The notes: generated by a model from the sequence alone, not told the origin. A stretch of 21,037 nt of DNA from Candidatus Latescibacterota bacterium (GCA_022826515.1 JAJDUT010000140.1:1-21037), one strand, 5' to 3'. Counted from the stretch's first letter, positions 1-7,158 are shown. Numbers and translations are program-made.

Positions 1-93
1 CAACTAAGCGTGAGGGGTGTCTTACTCCCGCACGGTGCAGCGGGCACGAGGGGCCTGCTCACCCAATGACGGACGACGCGCCCCGCACGCATA

Positions 94-119
94 CCGTTCA
101 GATTGGCCCTTCTGAACGG
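94..119. repeat. 9-bp inverted repeat upstream of the amidohydrolase gene
   Basis: CCGTTCAGA at 94-102 and its exact reverse complement TCTGAACGG at 111-119 flank an 8-nt loop. The repeat lies about 90 nt before the start codon at 209 and is not followed by a T-run on the plus strand, so it is a poor intrinsic terminator in this orientation. It could be an operator for a dimeric regulator or an RNA hairpin in the leader. The rest of 1-208 shows no convincing gene. One plus frame is open from the window edge to 212, but its composition does not look like protein. Confidence 0.45.
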
Positions 120-194
120 ATTTGGCAACATACAAATGACACTAGGGGACACCGAAAGCGTCAGACGATAGAAGGCTGCATAACATCAGTTAAA

Positions 195-200
195 AAGGAG
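195..200 (+). promoter_or_regulatory. Ribosome binding site of the amidohydrolase
   Basis: AAGGAG lies 8 nt before the ATG at 209. It is a near-perfect Shine-Dalgarno sequence and fixes the start of the downstream gene. Confidence 0.8.
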
Positions 201-208
201 CGATTTCG

Positions 209-1039
209 ATGATTATCGATACTCACACTCATTTCTACGATCCGTTCAGACCCCAAGGCGTGCCTTGGCCGGAGAAAGACGACGAAATTCTCTATCGGCG
301 CGCGCGGCCCGAAGACTACAAGGCCCTAGCCGTGCCCGAGGGCGTAACGGGCACGGTCATGGTCGAGTGCAGCCCGTGGGTTGAGGACAATCAGTGGGTG
401 CTCGACTTGGCTGCTGAGGATCCCTTCATCGTGGGTTTGGTCGGCCACCTCGAGCCTGACGACCCGGAGTTTGCCGCTCACTTGGAGCGCTTTGCCGCCG
501 ACCCGGTTTTCGTCGGCATCCGCGCCCGCGTACATGCAGCGGAAAGTCACGGCTTAGCCGCCGCTGAGATGCTAGTAGCCCATGATCTGGAACTGGACAC
601 GGGTTTACACGAAGGCGTGCCCACGCTGGCGAAACGGTTCCCCGAGTTGCGCATCGTCGTAAACCACATCGGCGGCATCCCCATCGACGGCGGCCCGCCC
701 GATCCGGCGCAGCTGGAATTGATGCGCCAGGCCGCGGCTCATCCGCAGGTTTATTGCAAGGTGTCGGGGCTGATGGATTTGCGCATTCAAGTCAAGCCAG
801 CGCCGACGGATGTGGACTTTTACGCTCCGGTGCTCGACGCGCTATGGGATATGTTCGGGGAGGATCGGCTGATTTACGGCAGCGACTGGCCGGTATCCGA
901 CCGCAGTGGCCGCGAGTACGCAGATATACAGCGCTTGGTGATGACGTATTTTACCGCGCGCGGCGCAGAGGCGACGGAGAAATACTTTTGGCGCAATGCC
1001 AAAGCCGCCTATAAGTGGATTGATCGCGCTGGCGCATAG
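209..1039 (+). CDS. Metal-dependent amidohydrolase (amidohydrolase_2, fuconolactonase/COG3618-like)
   Basis: This 276-aa protein has the features of the TIM-barrel amidohydrolase family that includes L-fucono- and L-rhamnono-lactonases and 2-pyrone-4,6-dicarboxylate lactonase. Visible motifs are the N-terminal HxH metal-site pair (H6, H8 in DTHTH), a GIR segment near 103-105, NHIGG at 152-156, KVSG at 184-187, and YGSDWPV at 223-229 with the family's conserved aspartate (D226). Length is normal and there is no signal peptide, so it should act in the cytoplasm, probably on a sugar lactone or a related cyclic ester. The start is set by AAGGAG 8 nt upstream. It stands alone on the plus strand, with minus-strand genes downstream, so no operon partner helps to name the substrate. 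The family assignment is firm; the substrate is unknown. Confidence 0.85.
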   Translation: MIIDTHTHFYDPFRPQGVPWPEKDDEILYRRARPEDYKALAVPEGVTGTVMVECSPWVEDNQWVLDLAAEDPFIVGLVGHLEPDDPEFAAHLERFAADPVFVGIRARVHAAESHGLAAAEMLVAHDLELDTGLHEGVPTLAKRFPELRIVVNHIGGIPIDGGPPDPAQLELMRQAAAHPQVYCKVSGLMDLRIQVKPAPTDVDFYAPVLDALWDMFGEDRLIYGSDWPVSDRSGREYADIQRLVMTYFTARGAEATEKYFWRNAKAAYKWIDRAGA

Positions 1040-1051
1040 TGATTCTACAAT

Positions 1052-1228
1052 TTATTGTTCAGAAGAAAATTCGCCTAAGCTGGCTCGTGTATAAAGATAT
1101 TCGATGGTTTTTTTGTCGATATTTGATCCTTGCTCCCTAATGAATGGCACTAGTAATTCTTCTACGTCATCACAGCTCTGATATATAACTCCCATAGCAT
1201 CTAGAACGAGAATTTTACTAATGTTCAT
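1052..1228 (-). pseudogene. Truncated HAD-family hydrolase (N-terminal 58 aa)
   Basis: A 58-codon minus-strand frame encodes a protein starting MNISKILVLDAMGVIY. The DAMGV segment at residues 10-14 matches HAD motif I, with the nucleophile aspartate at D10 and M12 where phosphatases usually carry a second Asp. The later segment YTRASLGEFSSEQ resembles the cap region just before the usual SSEQFW-type continuation, so the frame ends where a full enzyme of about 200 aa would continue. Motifs II to IV are absent. It has a good ribosome site (GAGGTG, a few nt before ATG) that overlaps the stop of the upstream hicB remnant. Its stop lies 13 nt from the stop of the convergent amidohydrolase. I read it as a gene remnant cut by a rearrangement. 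A genuine micro-protein is possible but less likely. Confidence 0.6.
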
Positions 1229-1230
1229 CT

Positions 1231-1236
1231 CACCTC
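1231..1236 (-). promoter_or_regulatory. Ribosome binding site of the HAD fragment
   Basis: GAGGTG on the minus strand lies 2 nt before the ATG at 1228, with its GAGG core 4 nt away. It overlaps the terminal TGA of the hicB remnant (1235-1237), a stop/start layout typical of translational coupling. Confidence 0.55.
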
Positions 1237-1426
1237 ATTTACTTTCGCCGCGCTCTTGGCAGAAGGCCAAGTAGTCTTCTACCGATTCCCGGAAGGCTCG
1301 CTCCAGTTCCTCAGCCTTCCGTCCTTAAAACGTGACGACGGCTTTGAGATCGAGCACCTCGCCGTGAAAGAGACCCGCCTCGGAGTCGAACTCGACGTGG
1401 CCCGTATAGCCTTTATGATTCAGCAT
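1235..1426 (-). pseudogene. HicB-like antitoxin remnant with an in-frame stop
   Basis: The 64-codon frame from ATG 1426 encodes a HicB N-terminal fold: an opening MLNHKGYTGHVEFD, then FHGEVLDL, then AEELERAFRES and EDYLAFC. Codon 34 (1325-1327) is TAA. The frame is the same before and after it, so the lesion is a point nonsense change, not a frameshift. Without gaps it aligns with the intact HicB at 18477-18806, sharing about 26 of 62 positions, and the stop falls opposite Y34 of that protein. A second stop at codon 64 removes the linker and the C-terminal ribbon-helix-helix, so DNA binding would be lost in any case. No hicA precedes it. The start overlaps the end of the upstream 63-aa gene by 14 nt. 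Confidence 0.75.
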
Positions 1427-1604
1427 TTAGAAGATCAAGGTTAGCCTCTTGAGATGGACCCAGAGGAGCCTGTACCAACCGATCTTGGTAGTTTTGCTGG
1501 ACTTCCCGAAGGTACTCGAAAAAGGTGTGCAGGTCGCCCTCTGCCTGTTCTGCAAGGGCCTGCCCAGCTTTGCGGACTTCTGTTACAATCGGATCTTCAT
1601 ACAT
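1413..1604 (-). CDS. Small companion protein of the PIN-domain gene (63 aa), possible antitoxin
   Basis: This 63-aa acidic, probably helical protein begins MYEDPIVTEVRKAGQALAEQ and contains LHTFFEYLREVQQN. I recall short proteins starting M-[WY]-E-D-P-I-V as common neighbours of this PIN subfamily, but they have no established function that I can name. Its start overlaps the end of the PIN gene by 8 nt (ATGTATGA), so the two are translationally coupled. The toxin-first order is unusual for vapBC but is seen in other toxin-antitoxin pairs. No DNA-binding motif is evident. Calling it the antitoxin is an inference from the coupling alone. Confidence 0.6.
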   Translation of the reverse strand: MYEDPIVTEVRKAGQALAEQAEGDLHTFFEYLREVQQNYQDRLVQAPLGPSQEANLDLLNAES

Positions 1605-2088
1605 GGTCAGCTTCCTCTAGTCCCATGAGTTCTTCCGGCGTACAGATAATCGGGGTCTGGAGTTCTAGGGTGGTATTGAGGGCCATGAGACGACGGCGTA
1701 ATTCCGCGTTGGCAATATGGGTACAGTTCCAAGTGACCAGATACTCAAGCTCGTATCCACACGCAAACGCCAGATGGGCAGCGTCACGCAGTGCCTTTTC
1801 GGGTAATGATAATCGGGTCATATATGTTTCCGCAAGACGTTCAATGACTGACGTGGCTTCGAGAACTGAAAACGGGGCAAGAACATCTAGGCGCTTCCGA
1901 GCGGCTTCTTGATCACCTTGGCGGGCTTCTTCAAGCACCACTGGGGAAATGTAGATCTCAAAAGCAGACAATCGCTGTTCCCACCACATCCGCGTGATTT
2001 CCTGGTGCGCCAAGACGATGACGGCGCGGCCTGGGCGTGCCGTATAGTAACTGGGAACGGTAGTTTCAAGATACAGCGTTGGCTTCAT
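1597..2088 (-). CDS. PIN-domain ribonuclease, VapC-like toxin
   Basis: This 163-aa protein has a PIN-domain layout. YLETTVPSYY at the start carries E8 in the position of the first metal-binding acid (usually Asp). SPVVLEEA supplies the second (E53/E54), LRDAAHLAFA the third (D102), and TWNCTHIAN follows at 119-127, where other PIN proteins carry a fourth acidic residue. Such proteins cut RNA using Mg2+ or Mn2+; many are toxins of type II toxin-antitoxin modules that attack tRNA or rRNA. The C-terminal segment TPIICTPEELMG is, as I recall, typical of this subfamily. The downstream 63-aa gene overlaps by 8 nt. No clear ribosome site or promoter was found upstream, though a TTGACA lies on the minus strand in the AT-rich leader at 2089-2220. 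Family is firm; activity as a toxin is inferred. Confidence 0.75.
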   Translation of the reverse strand: MKPTLYLETTVPSYYTARPGRAVIVLAHQEITRMWWEQRLSAFEIYISPVVLEEARQGDQEAARKRLDVLAPFSVLEATSVIERLAETYMTRLSLPEKALRDAAHLAFACGYELEYLVTWNCTHIANAELRRRLMALNTTLELQTPIICTPEELMGLEEADHV

Positions 2089-2220
2089 CAGATTGAACCA
2101 AAATTTGAAAGTCTAATGTCAAAAGTATGCTTGAATATAAGAAATGCCATTACTCCGTCTATGGGCACTTGAGGTTAATATCACTCTACAAACCTACGTC
2201 GCATCATCAACCGTAGCCTG

Positions 2221-3531
2221 CTAGCTCGCTATGTGTCCATAATAACGAGTAAAGATATTTTCGAGGTTTTCTACGAGTTGAGGAGCCGATAGCTCACGCG
2301 CCACCATGAACTGGTTCCACTCGTTCCAGTATTGGCGATACAAGAACGGGTGCGCCCCTTCTAGCCCAAAGGAAAATGAGTAGAACTGCTCGGTCTCGGC
2401 GAGGATTTGATCTAAGCCTTGTTGGATGCCGGGCAGCGGCATACCAACGAGTGGGCTGATCATCTGGGCCTGTTGCACCATCTGCTCTTGGAACCAGCGG
2501 CTGTTGACCAAACGCAGAAATTCCGCTGCCCGCTCGGGCTGGCGGGCCAGAGCGGGGATGCTCTGGGTGTTGACCGTGCCGATCAAGTCGTGTGGATTCC
2601 CGCGCCCGTCCTGGACTGCGGGAAAGCGAAAGGCGTACAAAGGAAAGTCCTTCCCTATTACTGCGGTTCGGCCACTGGTAAACCAACTGCCGACAAATAC
2701 GGTCGCCGCTCGCCCCTGCCAAAACAAAAGCTCGGACTCGATGTGATTGAGGCCAGCAAATCCCTCTGCGAAATATCCACGATCCAGCATCTGTTCGATC
2801 ATGCGGGCGGCTTGGAGAAACCCGGGTTCGGTCCATGGGGTGCGACGCTGGGGATCGCGGAAGGCCTGGCGCACCTTGTCGGCACCGAGGATGCGCTGGG
2901 CTAGGTGATCGAACCACCAGCTCGTGTACCAGTGGATGCCGTCTTGGGTTATGGGGACTATACCGGCGCGTTTGAGGCGCTCGCAGTTGTCGATGAACTG
3001 GTCCCAGGTCTGCGGATTGAGGTCGGCACCGGCGCGTTGGTACAGCTCGGCGTTGCAATACACCTGGAGGGAAATCACGTTTTGGGGGATGGCGTAAAAG
3101 CGGCCTTTGTACGTCAGCGGCCCTCGGTAGAGCGGGTCAATGGTTTCTAGCCAAGTTTTGCCCGGCGTATCCCAAGAGGGCCGCTGGAGATACTCGGTTA
3201 TATCGAGGACGTGCCCCTGTTCGACGTAAGCGTAAGTCAGGCCGGTCTCGGCCGTGGCAAAGGACATGATGTCCGGTGGGTGTCCCTCCATGACGCGGAT
3301 CATCAGTTCTTGGTAGCCGCCGCCACCGCCGCTGGCTGGCTCGACTTGGACTGCTGGGTGCGTCTCGCGGAAGCGCTCTATAGCCCGCCATAGTAGCTGA
3401 TTGATCGGTACTTGAGCCGCGGGAGGCTGGAGGTTGGCGATCTCCAGCACGTTTTCCCCGGGCAGATACCGACCGCATCCACCGGCGAGGGCCGAAGCGG
3501 CCACGTATTTGAGAAAGTCCCTGCGTTCCAC
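2221..3531 (-). CDS. ABC transporter substrate-binding protein, family 1 (sugar type), Tat-type lipoprotein
   Basis: The protein is about 436 aa from the GTG at 3531. It opens with ERRDFLKYVAASALAGGCG, which combines a twin-arginine motif (R3-R4-D-F-L) with a near-lipobox ending at C19, suggesting a Tat-exported lipoprotein. The mature part has features of solute-binding family 1: ERFRETHPAVQVE, GHPPDIMSF, YAIPQNVISLQVYCNAELYQ, TWDQF, GRAATVFVGSW and AAEFLRLV. It would capture a sugar or oligosaccharide and deliver it to the two permeases upstream. The frame is open farther upstream, but that stretch lies inside the permease gene. The GTG sits 2 nt after the permease stop, with AAAGG a few nt before it, so I prefer this start. 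The ligand is not predictable. Confidence 0.88.
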   Translation of the reverse strand: MERRDFLKYVAASALAGGCGRYLPGENVLEIANLQPPAAQVPINQLLWRAIERFRETHPAVQVEPASGGGGGYQELMIRVMEGHPPDIMSFATAETGLTYAYVEQGHVLDITEYLQRPSWDTPGKTWLETIDPLYRGPLTYKGRFYAIPQNVISLQVYCNAELYQRAGADLNPQTWDQFIDNCERLKRAGIVPITQDGIHWYTSWWFDHLAQRILGADKVRQAFRDPQRRTPWTEPGFLQAARMIEQMLDRGYFAEGFAGLNHIESELLFWQGRAATVFVGSWFTSGRTAVIGKDFPLYAFRFPAVQDGRGNPHDLIGTVNTQSIPALARQPERAAEFLRLVNSRWFQEQMVQQAQMISPLVGMPLPGIQQGLDQILAETEQFYSFSFGLEGAHPFLYRQYWNEWNQFMVARELSAPQLVENLENIFTRYYGHIAS

Positions 3532-3533
3532 GA

Positions 3534-4361
3534 TTAGCCCTTTAATGCGCCGACCGTCAGGCCCTCTGTTATGCGGTTTTGCAACAGGATAAACACCACG
3601 ATCAGGGGTAGCATGACGATCACCAGACCGGCAAATAACTCGGTCCAGCGCGATTCGGTTGACATGTTCCAGAACAGGGTTTGCAGGCCGCGGGCCAGCG
3701 TGTAGAGCTTGCCGGTGCGGAGGAGAATGAGCGACCAGAAGAACTCGTTCCAGTAGTTGATGCAGTTGAAAATGGAAACCGCGATTAGCCCGGGTTTGGC
3801 GAGGGGCAGTGCGATCGTCCAGAAGGTCCGCCACGGCGAGGCCCCGTCGATCAGCGCGGCCTCTTCCATTTCGGTCGGCAGGGTGCGGAAAAAACCCGTC
3901 AGGACAAAGATCGAAAAGGGCAGTCCAGTGGCGATGTAGAGCACGATCAGACCAAAATGGCTGTTGGTCAGGTGCAAGTGCCGCATCTGCACAAAGAGCG
4001 GAAATAGGTACAGCATGGGCGGCACCATCATGGCCGACAGGAAGAGATAGAAGGTGAATCGACTGAACCGGAAAGTCACCCGAGATAGGACGTACGCCGC
4101 CATGGCCGACGCTAATAGGGTGCCGCTGGTGGCGAGCGCGGTAATGTAGGCCGTGTTAAAAAAGTAGCGGCCAATTTCGGCGTTGTCCCACGCGTACGCA
4201 TAATTGCGCCAGCGCAATTCGGCGGGCAAGGACCAGGTGCTGGCGAAGAACTCGGGATTGGTCTTAAAGGAAGTATAGGACACCCAGAAGAGGGCAATTA
4301 GGGAACTTAGGCAATAGCCCCCCATGAATAGAATGGCCAGCAGTTTGGGCAAGCGGCGCAT
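3534..4361 (-). CDS. ABC transporter permease, MalG/UgpE-like
   Basis: This 275-aa inner-membrane protein has about six membrane spans. It carries the cytoplasmic EAA loop EEAALIDGASPWRTFWTIAL followed by PLAKPGL, the site that docks the ATPase in MalG-type carbohydrate importers. The N-terminus has an uncleaved first span and a SYTSFKTNPEFFAS segment seen in this family. Length is normal. It starts 2 nt after the stop of the first permease and ends 2 nt before the GTG of the binding protein, so the three are surely cotranscribed. It should form the channel as a heterodimer with the product of 4364-5242. Confidence 0.9.
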   Translation of the reverse strand: MRRLPKLLAILFMGGYCLSSLIALFWVSYTSFKTNPEFFASTWSLPAELRWRNYAYAWDNAEIGRYFFNTAYITALATSGTLLASAMAAYVLSRVTFRFSRFTFYLFLSAMMVPPMLYLFPLFVQMRHLHLTNSHFGLIVLYIATGLPFSIFVLTGFFRTLPTEMEEAALIDGASPWRTFWTIALPLAKPGLIAVSIFNCINYWNEFFWSLILLRTGKLYTLARGLQTLFWNMSTESRWTELFAGLVIVMLPLIVVFILLQNRITEGLTVGALKG

Positions 4362-4363
4362 CT

Positions 4364-5242
4364 TTAGTATTCCACGCTCTCGCGGCGCATCAGGCGATTG
4401 ACTACGAGACTAAACGCCAATACGAAGAAGAACATGACGACCCCCATGGCCGAGGCATAGCCGATACTCTGTCCTTGAAAACCGGCCCAATAGATATAGG
4501 TCCCCAGCACCTCGATGACGTTGGGATAGCCGCGCGTGATGACGAAGATGAGGGCAAAAGCCTGAAAGGCGCCGATGATCCAGAAAATCACCAGAATCTG
4601 CACGACGTCCCACAGCAGTGGCAGGGTTACGTGCCAAAATTGCTGCCAAGCATTGGCCCCATCCAGTTCGGCGGACTCGTAAAAACTGAGCGGGATCTTT
4701 TGTAGGCCTGCCAAAAATAGGATCACGTAGGTACCCAGCCCCTGCCAGATCATGGCGACGGCAATGGCTGGCAGAGCGTTGTGGCGGCTGCCCAACCAAG
4801 GACGGGTGAGGGAGTCCAGCCCGACGTTGCGCAGGGTTTCGTTGAGCAGGCCGATGACCGGGTTGTAGATGCTGCCCCACAATACGGCAGTGACCACGAC
4901 CGAGAGCAGGGTGGGAGCAAAGACGACGAATTTGAGAAAACCCGCAAAGGGCGGCTTCTTGGAGAGAATGACTGCGAACAGCAGGCTCAGCGGAAAGACG
5001 ACTAAGAATCCGAGGATGCCGAACAAAAAGACGTTCTCTAGGGCCGTGAGAAAGGTGTGATCGGCAACGGCGCGCGCAAAATTGGCGAGGCCGATGTACT
5101 CCTTTTCCGGCGAGACGCCAGACCAAGAAGTCAGCGAATAGTAGAAGGCGTTGCACACCGGCAGCACAAAGAACGCGATGTGCAGCACGAGCGCCGGCCC
5201 GAGCAGGGGTGCGATCAGCTTGCGAAGTTCGCGTTGGATCAC
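4364..5242 (-). CDS. ABC transporter permease, MalF/UgpA-like
   Basis: This 292-aa polytopic inner-membrane protein begins with IQRELRKLIAPLLGPALVLH after a GTG start at 5242. The EAA-type loop SAELDGANAWQQFWHVTLPL is present, as are the typical FYYSLTSW and YIGLANFARAV segments between spans 1 and 2. The frame is open far upstream, but that part overlaps the isomerase gene out of frame and has an Arg/Ala-rich shadow composition. The GTG overlaps the isomerase stop as GTGA, a clear coupling signal, so I use it as the start. It pairs with the MalG-like permease just downstream. No ATP-binding subunit is encoded in this operon. Confidence 0.88.
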   Translation of the reverse strand: MIQRELRKLIAPLLGPALVLHIAFFVLPVCNAFYYSLTSWSGVSPEKEYIGLANFARAVADHTFLTALENVFLFGILGFLVVFPLSLLFAVILSKKPPFAGFLKFVVFAPTLLSVVVTAVLWGSIYNPVIGLLNETLRNVGLDSLTRPWLGSRHNALPAIAVAMIWQGLGTYVILFLAGLQKIPLSFYESAELDGANAWQQFWHVTLPLLWDVVQILVIFWIIGAFQAFALIFVITRGYPNVIEVLGTYIYWAGFQGQSIGYASAMGVVMFFFVLAFSLVVNRLMRRESVEY

Positions 5243-7158
5243 GGCGCGTCCTGCCCGAGTGCTTCGATGTTGTCGTCGAAGAAGATCACTTCGTCCGCGG
5301 CGTCGGCGCGCAACGCCTGCAGCCACTGTCCGAACAACTCGTTCTCGCGGTTGCGCCGCAAGGTGTGTTCGATGCGCTTCTGCACTTCCGCAAAGGGCTG
5401 CCGCCCCGCTGCTGAGCGCCCGACAATTTTGGCGATCGAGTACAAGCCGTGGTGTTCTAGCGGACCGATGAGCGCGCCGATCTCGGCCTCCATGGCCGCT
5501 TTGACTAAGGGGCCAAAGTGCGGCGTCTCGTGCCAGTAGAGTTGGTAGAGGCCCGCGGCCTCGCGACTGCCGTGGCGCACGCTGTGGACGGCCGCGAGTT
5601 GGCGCGCGATGTAGGTCTCGGCGAGGTCTGTCGGCTCGGCCGCGTTTGCAATTTCCTCGGCGACTTGCGCCGCGCCTAGCGGGTCGCTTAGACGCTGCTT
5701 GAGCCACCCATATACCGCGAGTTCGTCGTTGAGGTTATGCAACGCGCCTACCTCGCGTCCGTTCTCTTTTATCTCAGCGAGGAGGGCGATTAGCGGCGCG
5801 GCTTGTTGCCGGTCGGCGCGTATCTGGGACAGCAATTCCCGCGCTTGAGCCTCTTCCTCGACCTGTATTTCCACGACTTCTACCATGGACGAAGTCTGGT
5901 AACTCTTTGGGTGTGCCTCGTAGTGAGCGCGCATCTCTTGCTCGGTCACCGGCTTCTGGTTCGCCGTGGCGCGGCGTCGCATTGCGCGGATGAGGATTTC
6001 TTCCTTTTTGCGCGTGAGCCAGTCGGCGACCGCCGGCTCTTGGTCGATTCCCAAGGTGCGCCCCTGCAGCAGGAGAAGCTGCGGTACCTTCACGTCGCGC
6101 TCCAAGTAGGATGCCACCTTCAGGCTGTCTTCTACATACCGACCTTGGCGGATGAACTGCGAGCGGCTCACTGCTTCTCCCAAGCTGATCGCGCCGCCTT
6201 GGTACGTGTACAGCGCGGTCGCGGCGTCAACCTCCGAGAGGTAGAATACCTTCTTGTCACCCTCTTGCGCGCCGCTGTGCAATATGCGCGTGAGCCGGTC
6301 CATGCCCTCCGCAACTTCCTGCCACTGGAATTGCTCGGCGAGCGAATCGATGTACGCCCGCCGCCGCACTTGCAACCGCTCCCTCATAACGGCCTTGAGG
6401 ACTTGCGGCCGCATTTGCTCATAGGAAGCCGTGCGCTCGTCGAGAATCTTGAAAATCTCGTACCCCTTGGGGACGGGGAGGATCGCGGATATTGCGCCCT
6501 TGGGCAGGCTGAACAAGGAATCGCGCACGGCCGGTATGGCATTGATGCGGCTGTAATAGTAAGGCTTTTCCCCGCCGTGCGCCGCAGTGGTGCGGTTTTG
6601 CGAAAACTCGTGCGCTACTTCCACAAAGGCCCGGCCCGCTTGTAGGGCGGCTAGGGCCGCTTCGGCCCGCGCTTGCGTCCGCGCGAAAATGTGCGCGATC
6701 TTGAGCTGCCGCTCCCATCCCCGCGCGGTGAATTCGCTTCGCAGTTCTGCTTCGCTGACCGAGACGGCAGGCCGGATGTAGCGCTGCTCCATCGCCTGAC
6801 CCACTTTCAGCCGCAGGGCCACTTCCATGTTCTTTTGCACGCCTGCGCTCTGTTCCACCTTCTGCTCCCGCGCTGCGCGCAAGATGAGGGCGCGATCGAC
6901 GAGGGATTGCAGGTAGTCTCGCACTTGGTCGCTGCCTTCGGCCTCGCTCTTGGTCCATTCGGGCAGGCCGGCGACAAAACTGCGATAGTCCCGCTCGGTA
7001 ATCAGTTTAGTGCCGACTTGGGCCAGCGGCCTGTCATCTGACTTTGGCGTTTCACAGGCAAGGAAGAGGAATAGGCAGAGTAGCCAGCGCAAAAATGACA
7101 ACGGCGCAGTCGGCGAAACACGGGAGCGATAGCCCAAAAATTGCACAAATTTTTGCAT
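5239..7158 (-). CDS. Parvulin-type peptidyl-prolyl isomerase with two rotamase-like domains, probable lipoprotein
   Basis: This 639-aa exported chaperone resembles the SurA/PrsA group. Residues 20-35 form a hydrophobic segment ending LFLAC, a weak lipobox (C35). A SurA_N-like helical region follows (about 45-150, with TERDYRSFVAGLP and YLQSLVDRALILRAA). The first parvulin domain is about 150-242 (KIAHIFARTQ, EFSQN, GGEKPYYY, FSLPKGAISAILPVPKGYEIFKI). A second, degenerate domain spans about 421-580 (MVEVVEIQVEEEAQARELL, GREVGALHNLN, IGALIGPLEHHGLYSIAKIV) with an insertion near 481-545. The C-terminus is highly charged. It would assist folding of secreted or outer-membrane proteins in the periplasm. 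Its stop overlaps the permease start by 4 nt. The start is the first ATG; it has no good ribosome site, so the exact start is uncertain. Confidence 0.82.
   Translation of the reverse strand: MQKFVQFLGYRSRVSPTAPLSFLRWLLCLFLFLACETPKSDDRPLAQVGTKLITERDYRSFVAGLPEWTKSEAEGSDQVRDYLQSLVDRALILRAAREQKVEQSAGVQKNMEVALRLKVGQAMEQRYIRPAVSVSEAELRSEFTARGWERQLKIAHIFARTQARAEAALAALQAGRAFVEVAHEFSQNRTTAAHGGEKPYYYSRINAIPAVRDSLFSLPKGAISAILPVPKGYEIFKILDERTASYEQMRPQVLKAVMRERLQVRRRAYIDSLAEQFQWQEVAEGMDRLTRILHSGAQEGDKKVFYLSEVDAATALYTYQGGAISLGEAVSRSQFIRQGRYVEDSLKVASYLERDVKVPQLLLLQGRTLGIDQEPAVADWLTRKKEEILIRAMRRRATANQKPVTEQEMRAHYEAHPKSYQTSSMVEVVEIQVEEEAQARELLSQIRADRQQAAPLIALLAEIKENGREVGALHNLNDELAVYGWLKQRLSDPLGAAQVAEEIANAAEPTDLAETYIARQLAAVHSVRHGSREAAGLYQLYWHETPHFGPLVKAAMEAEIGALIGPLEHHGLYSIAKIVGRSAAGRQPFAEVQKRIEHTLRRNRENELFGQWLQALRADAADEVIFFDDNIEALGQDAP

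Noticed and set aside
10..62. Possible structured RNA (GTGAG and CTCAC ends) at the window start
   Set aside because: Inner pairing is weak and no known RNA family, including tRNA, fits.
242..250. Third copy of the 9-mer CCGTTCAGA inside the amidohydrolase gene
   Set aside because: It encodes part of the normal N-terminal sequence (DPFRP) and has no paired arm; probably chance.
1256..1444. Plus-strand frame of 62 aa
   Set aside because: It is antisense to the hicB remnant, whose family motifs are clear.
1454..1912. Plus-strand frame of 152 aa
   Set aside because: It lies opposite the PIN gene and its companion and shows no protein-like pattern.
3532..3834. N-terminal extension of the substrate-binding protein to the first ATG of its frame
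   Set aside because: It overlaps the permease gene in another frame and has shadow-like composition; the GTG at 3531 gives an immediate signal peptide and correct spacing.
5243..5707. N-terminal extension of the MalF-like permease
   Set aside because: Arg/Ala-rich sequence antiparallel in style to real protein and wholly inside the isomerase gene; the GTGA overlap gives a normal 292-aa permease.
5803..6645. Plus-strand frame of 280 aa
   Set aside because: Antisense to the peptidyl-prolyl isomerase; no domain recognisable.
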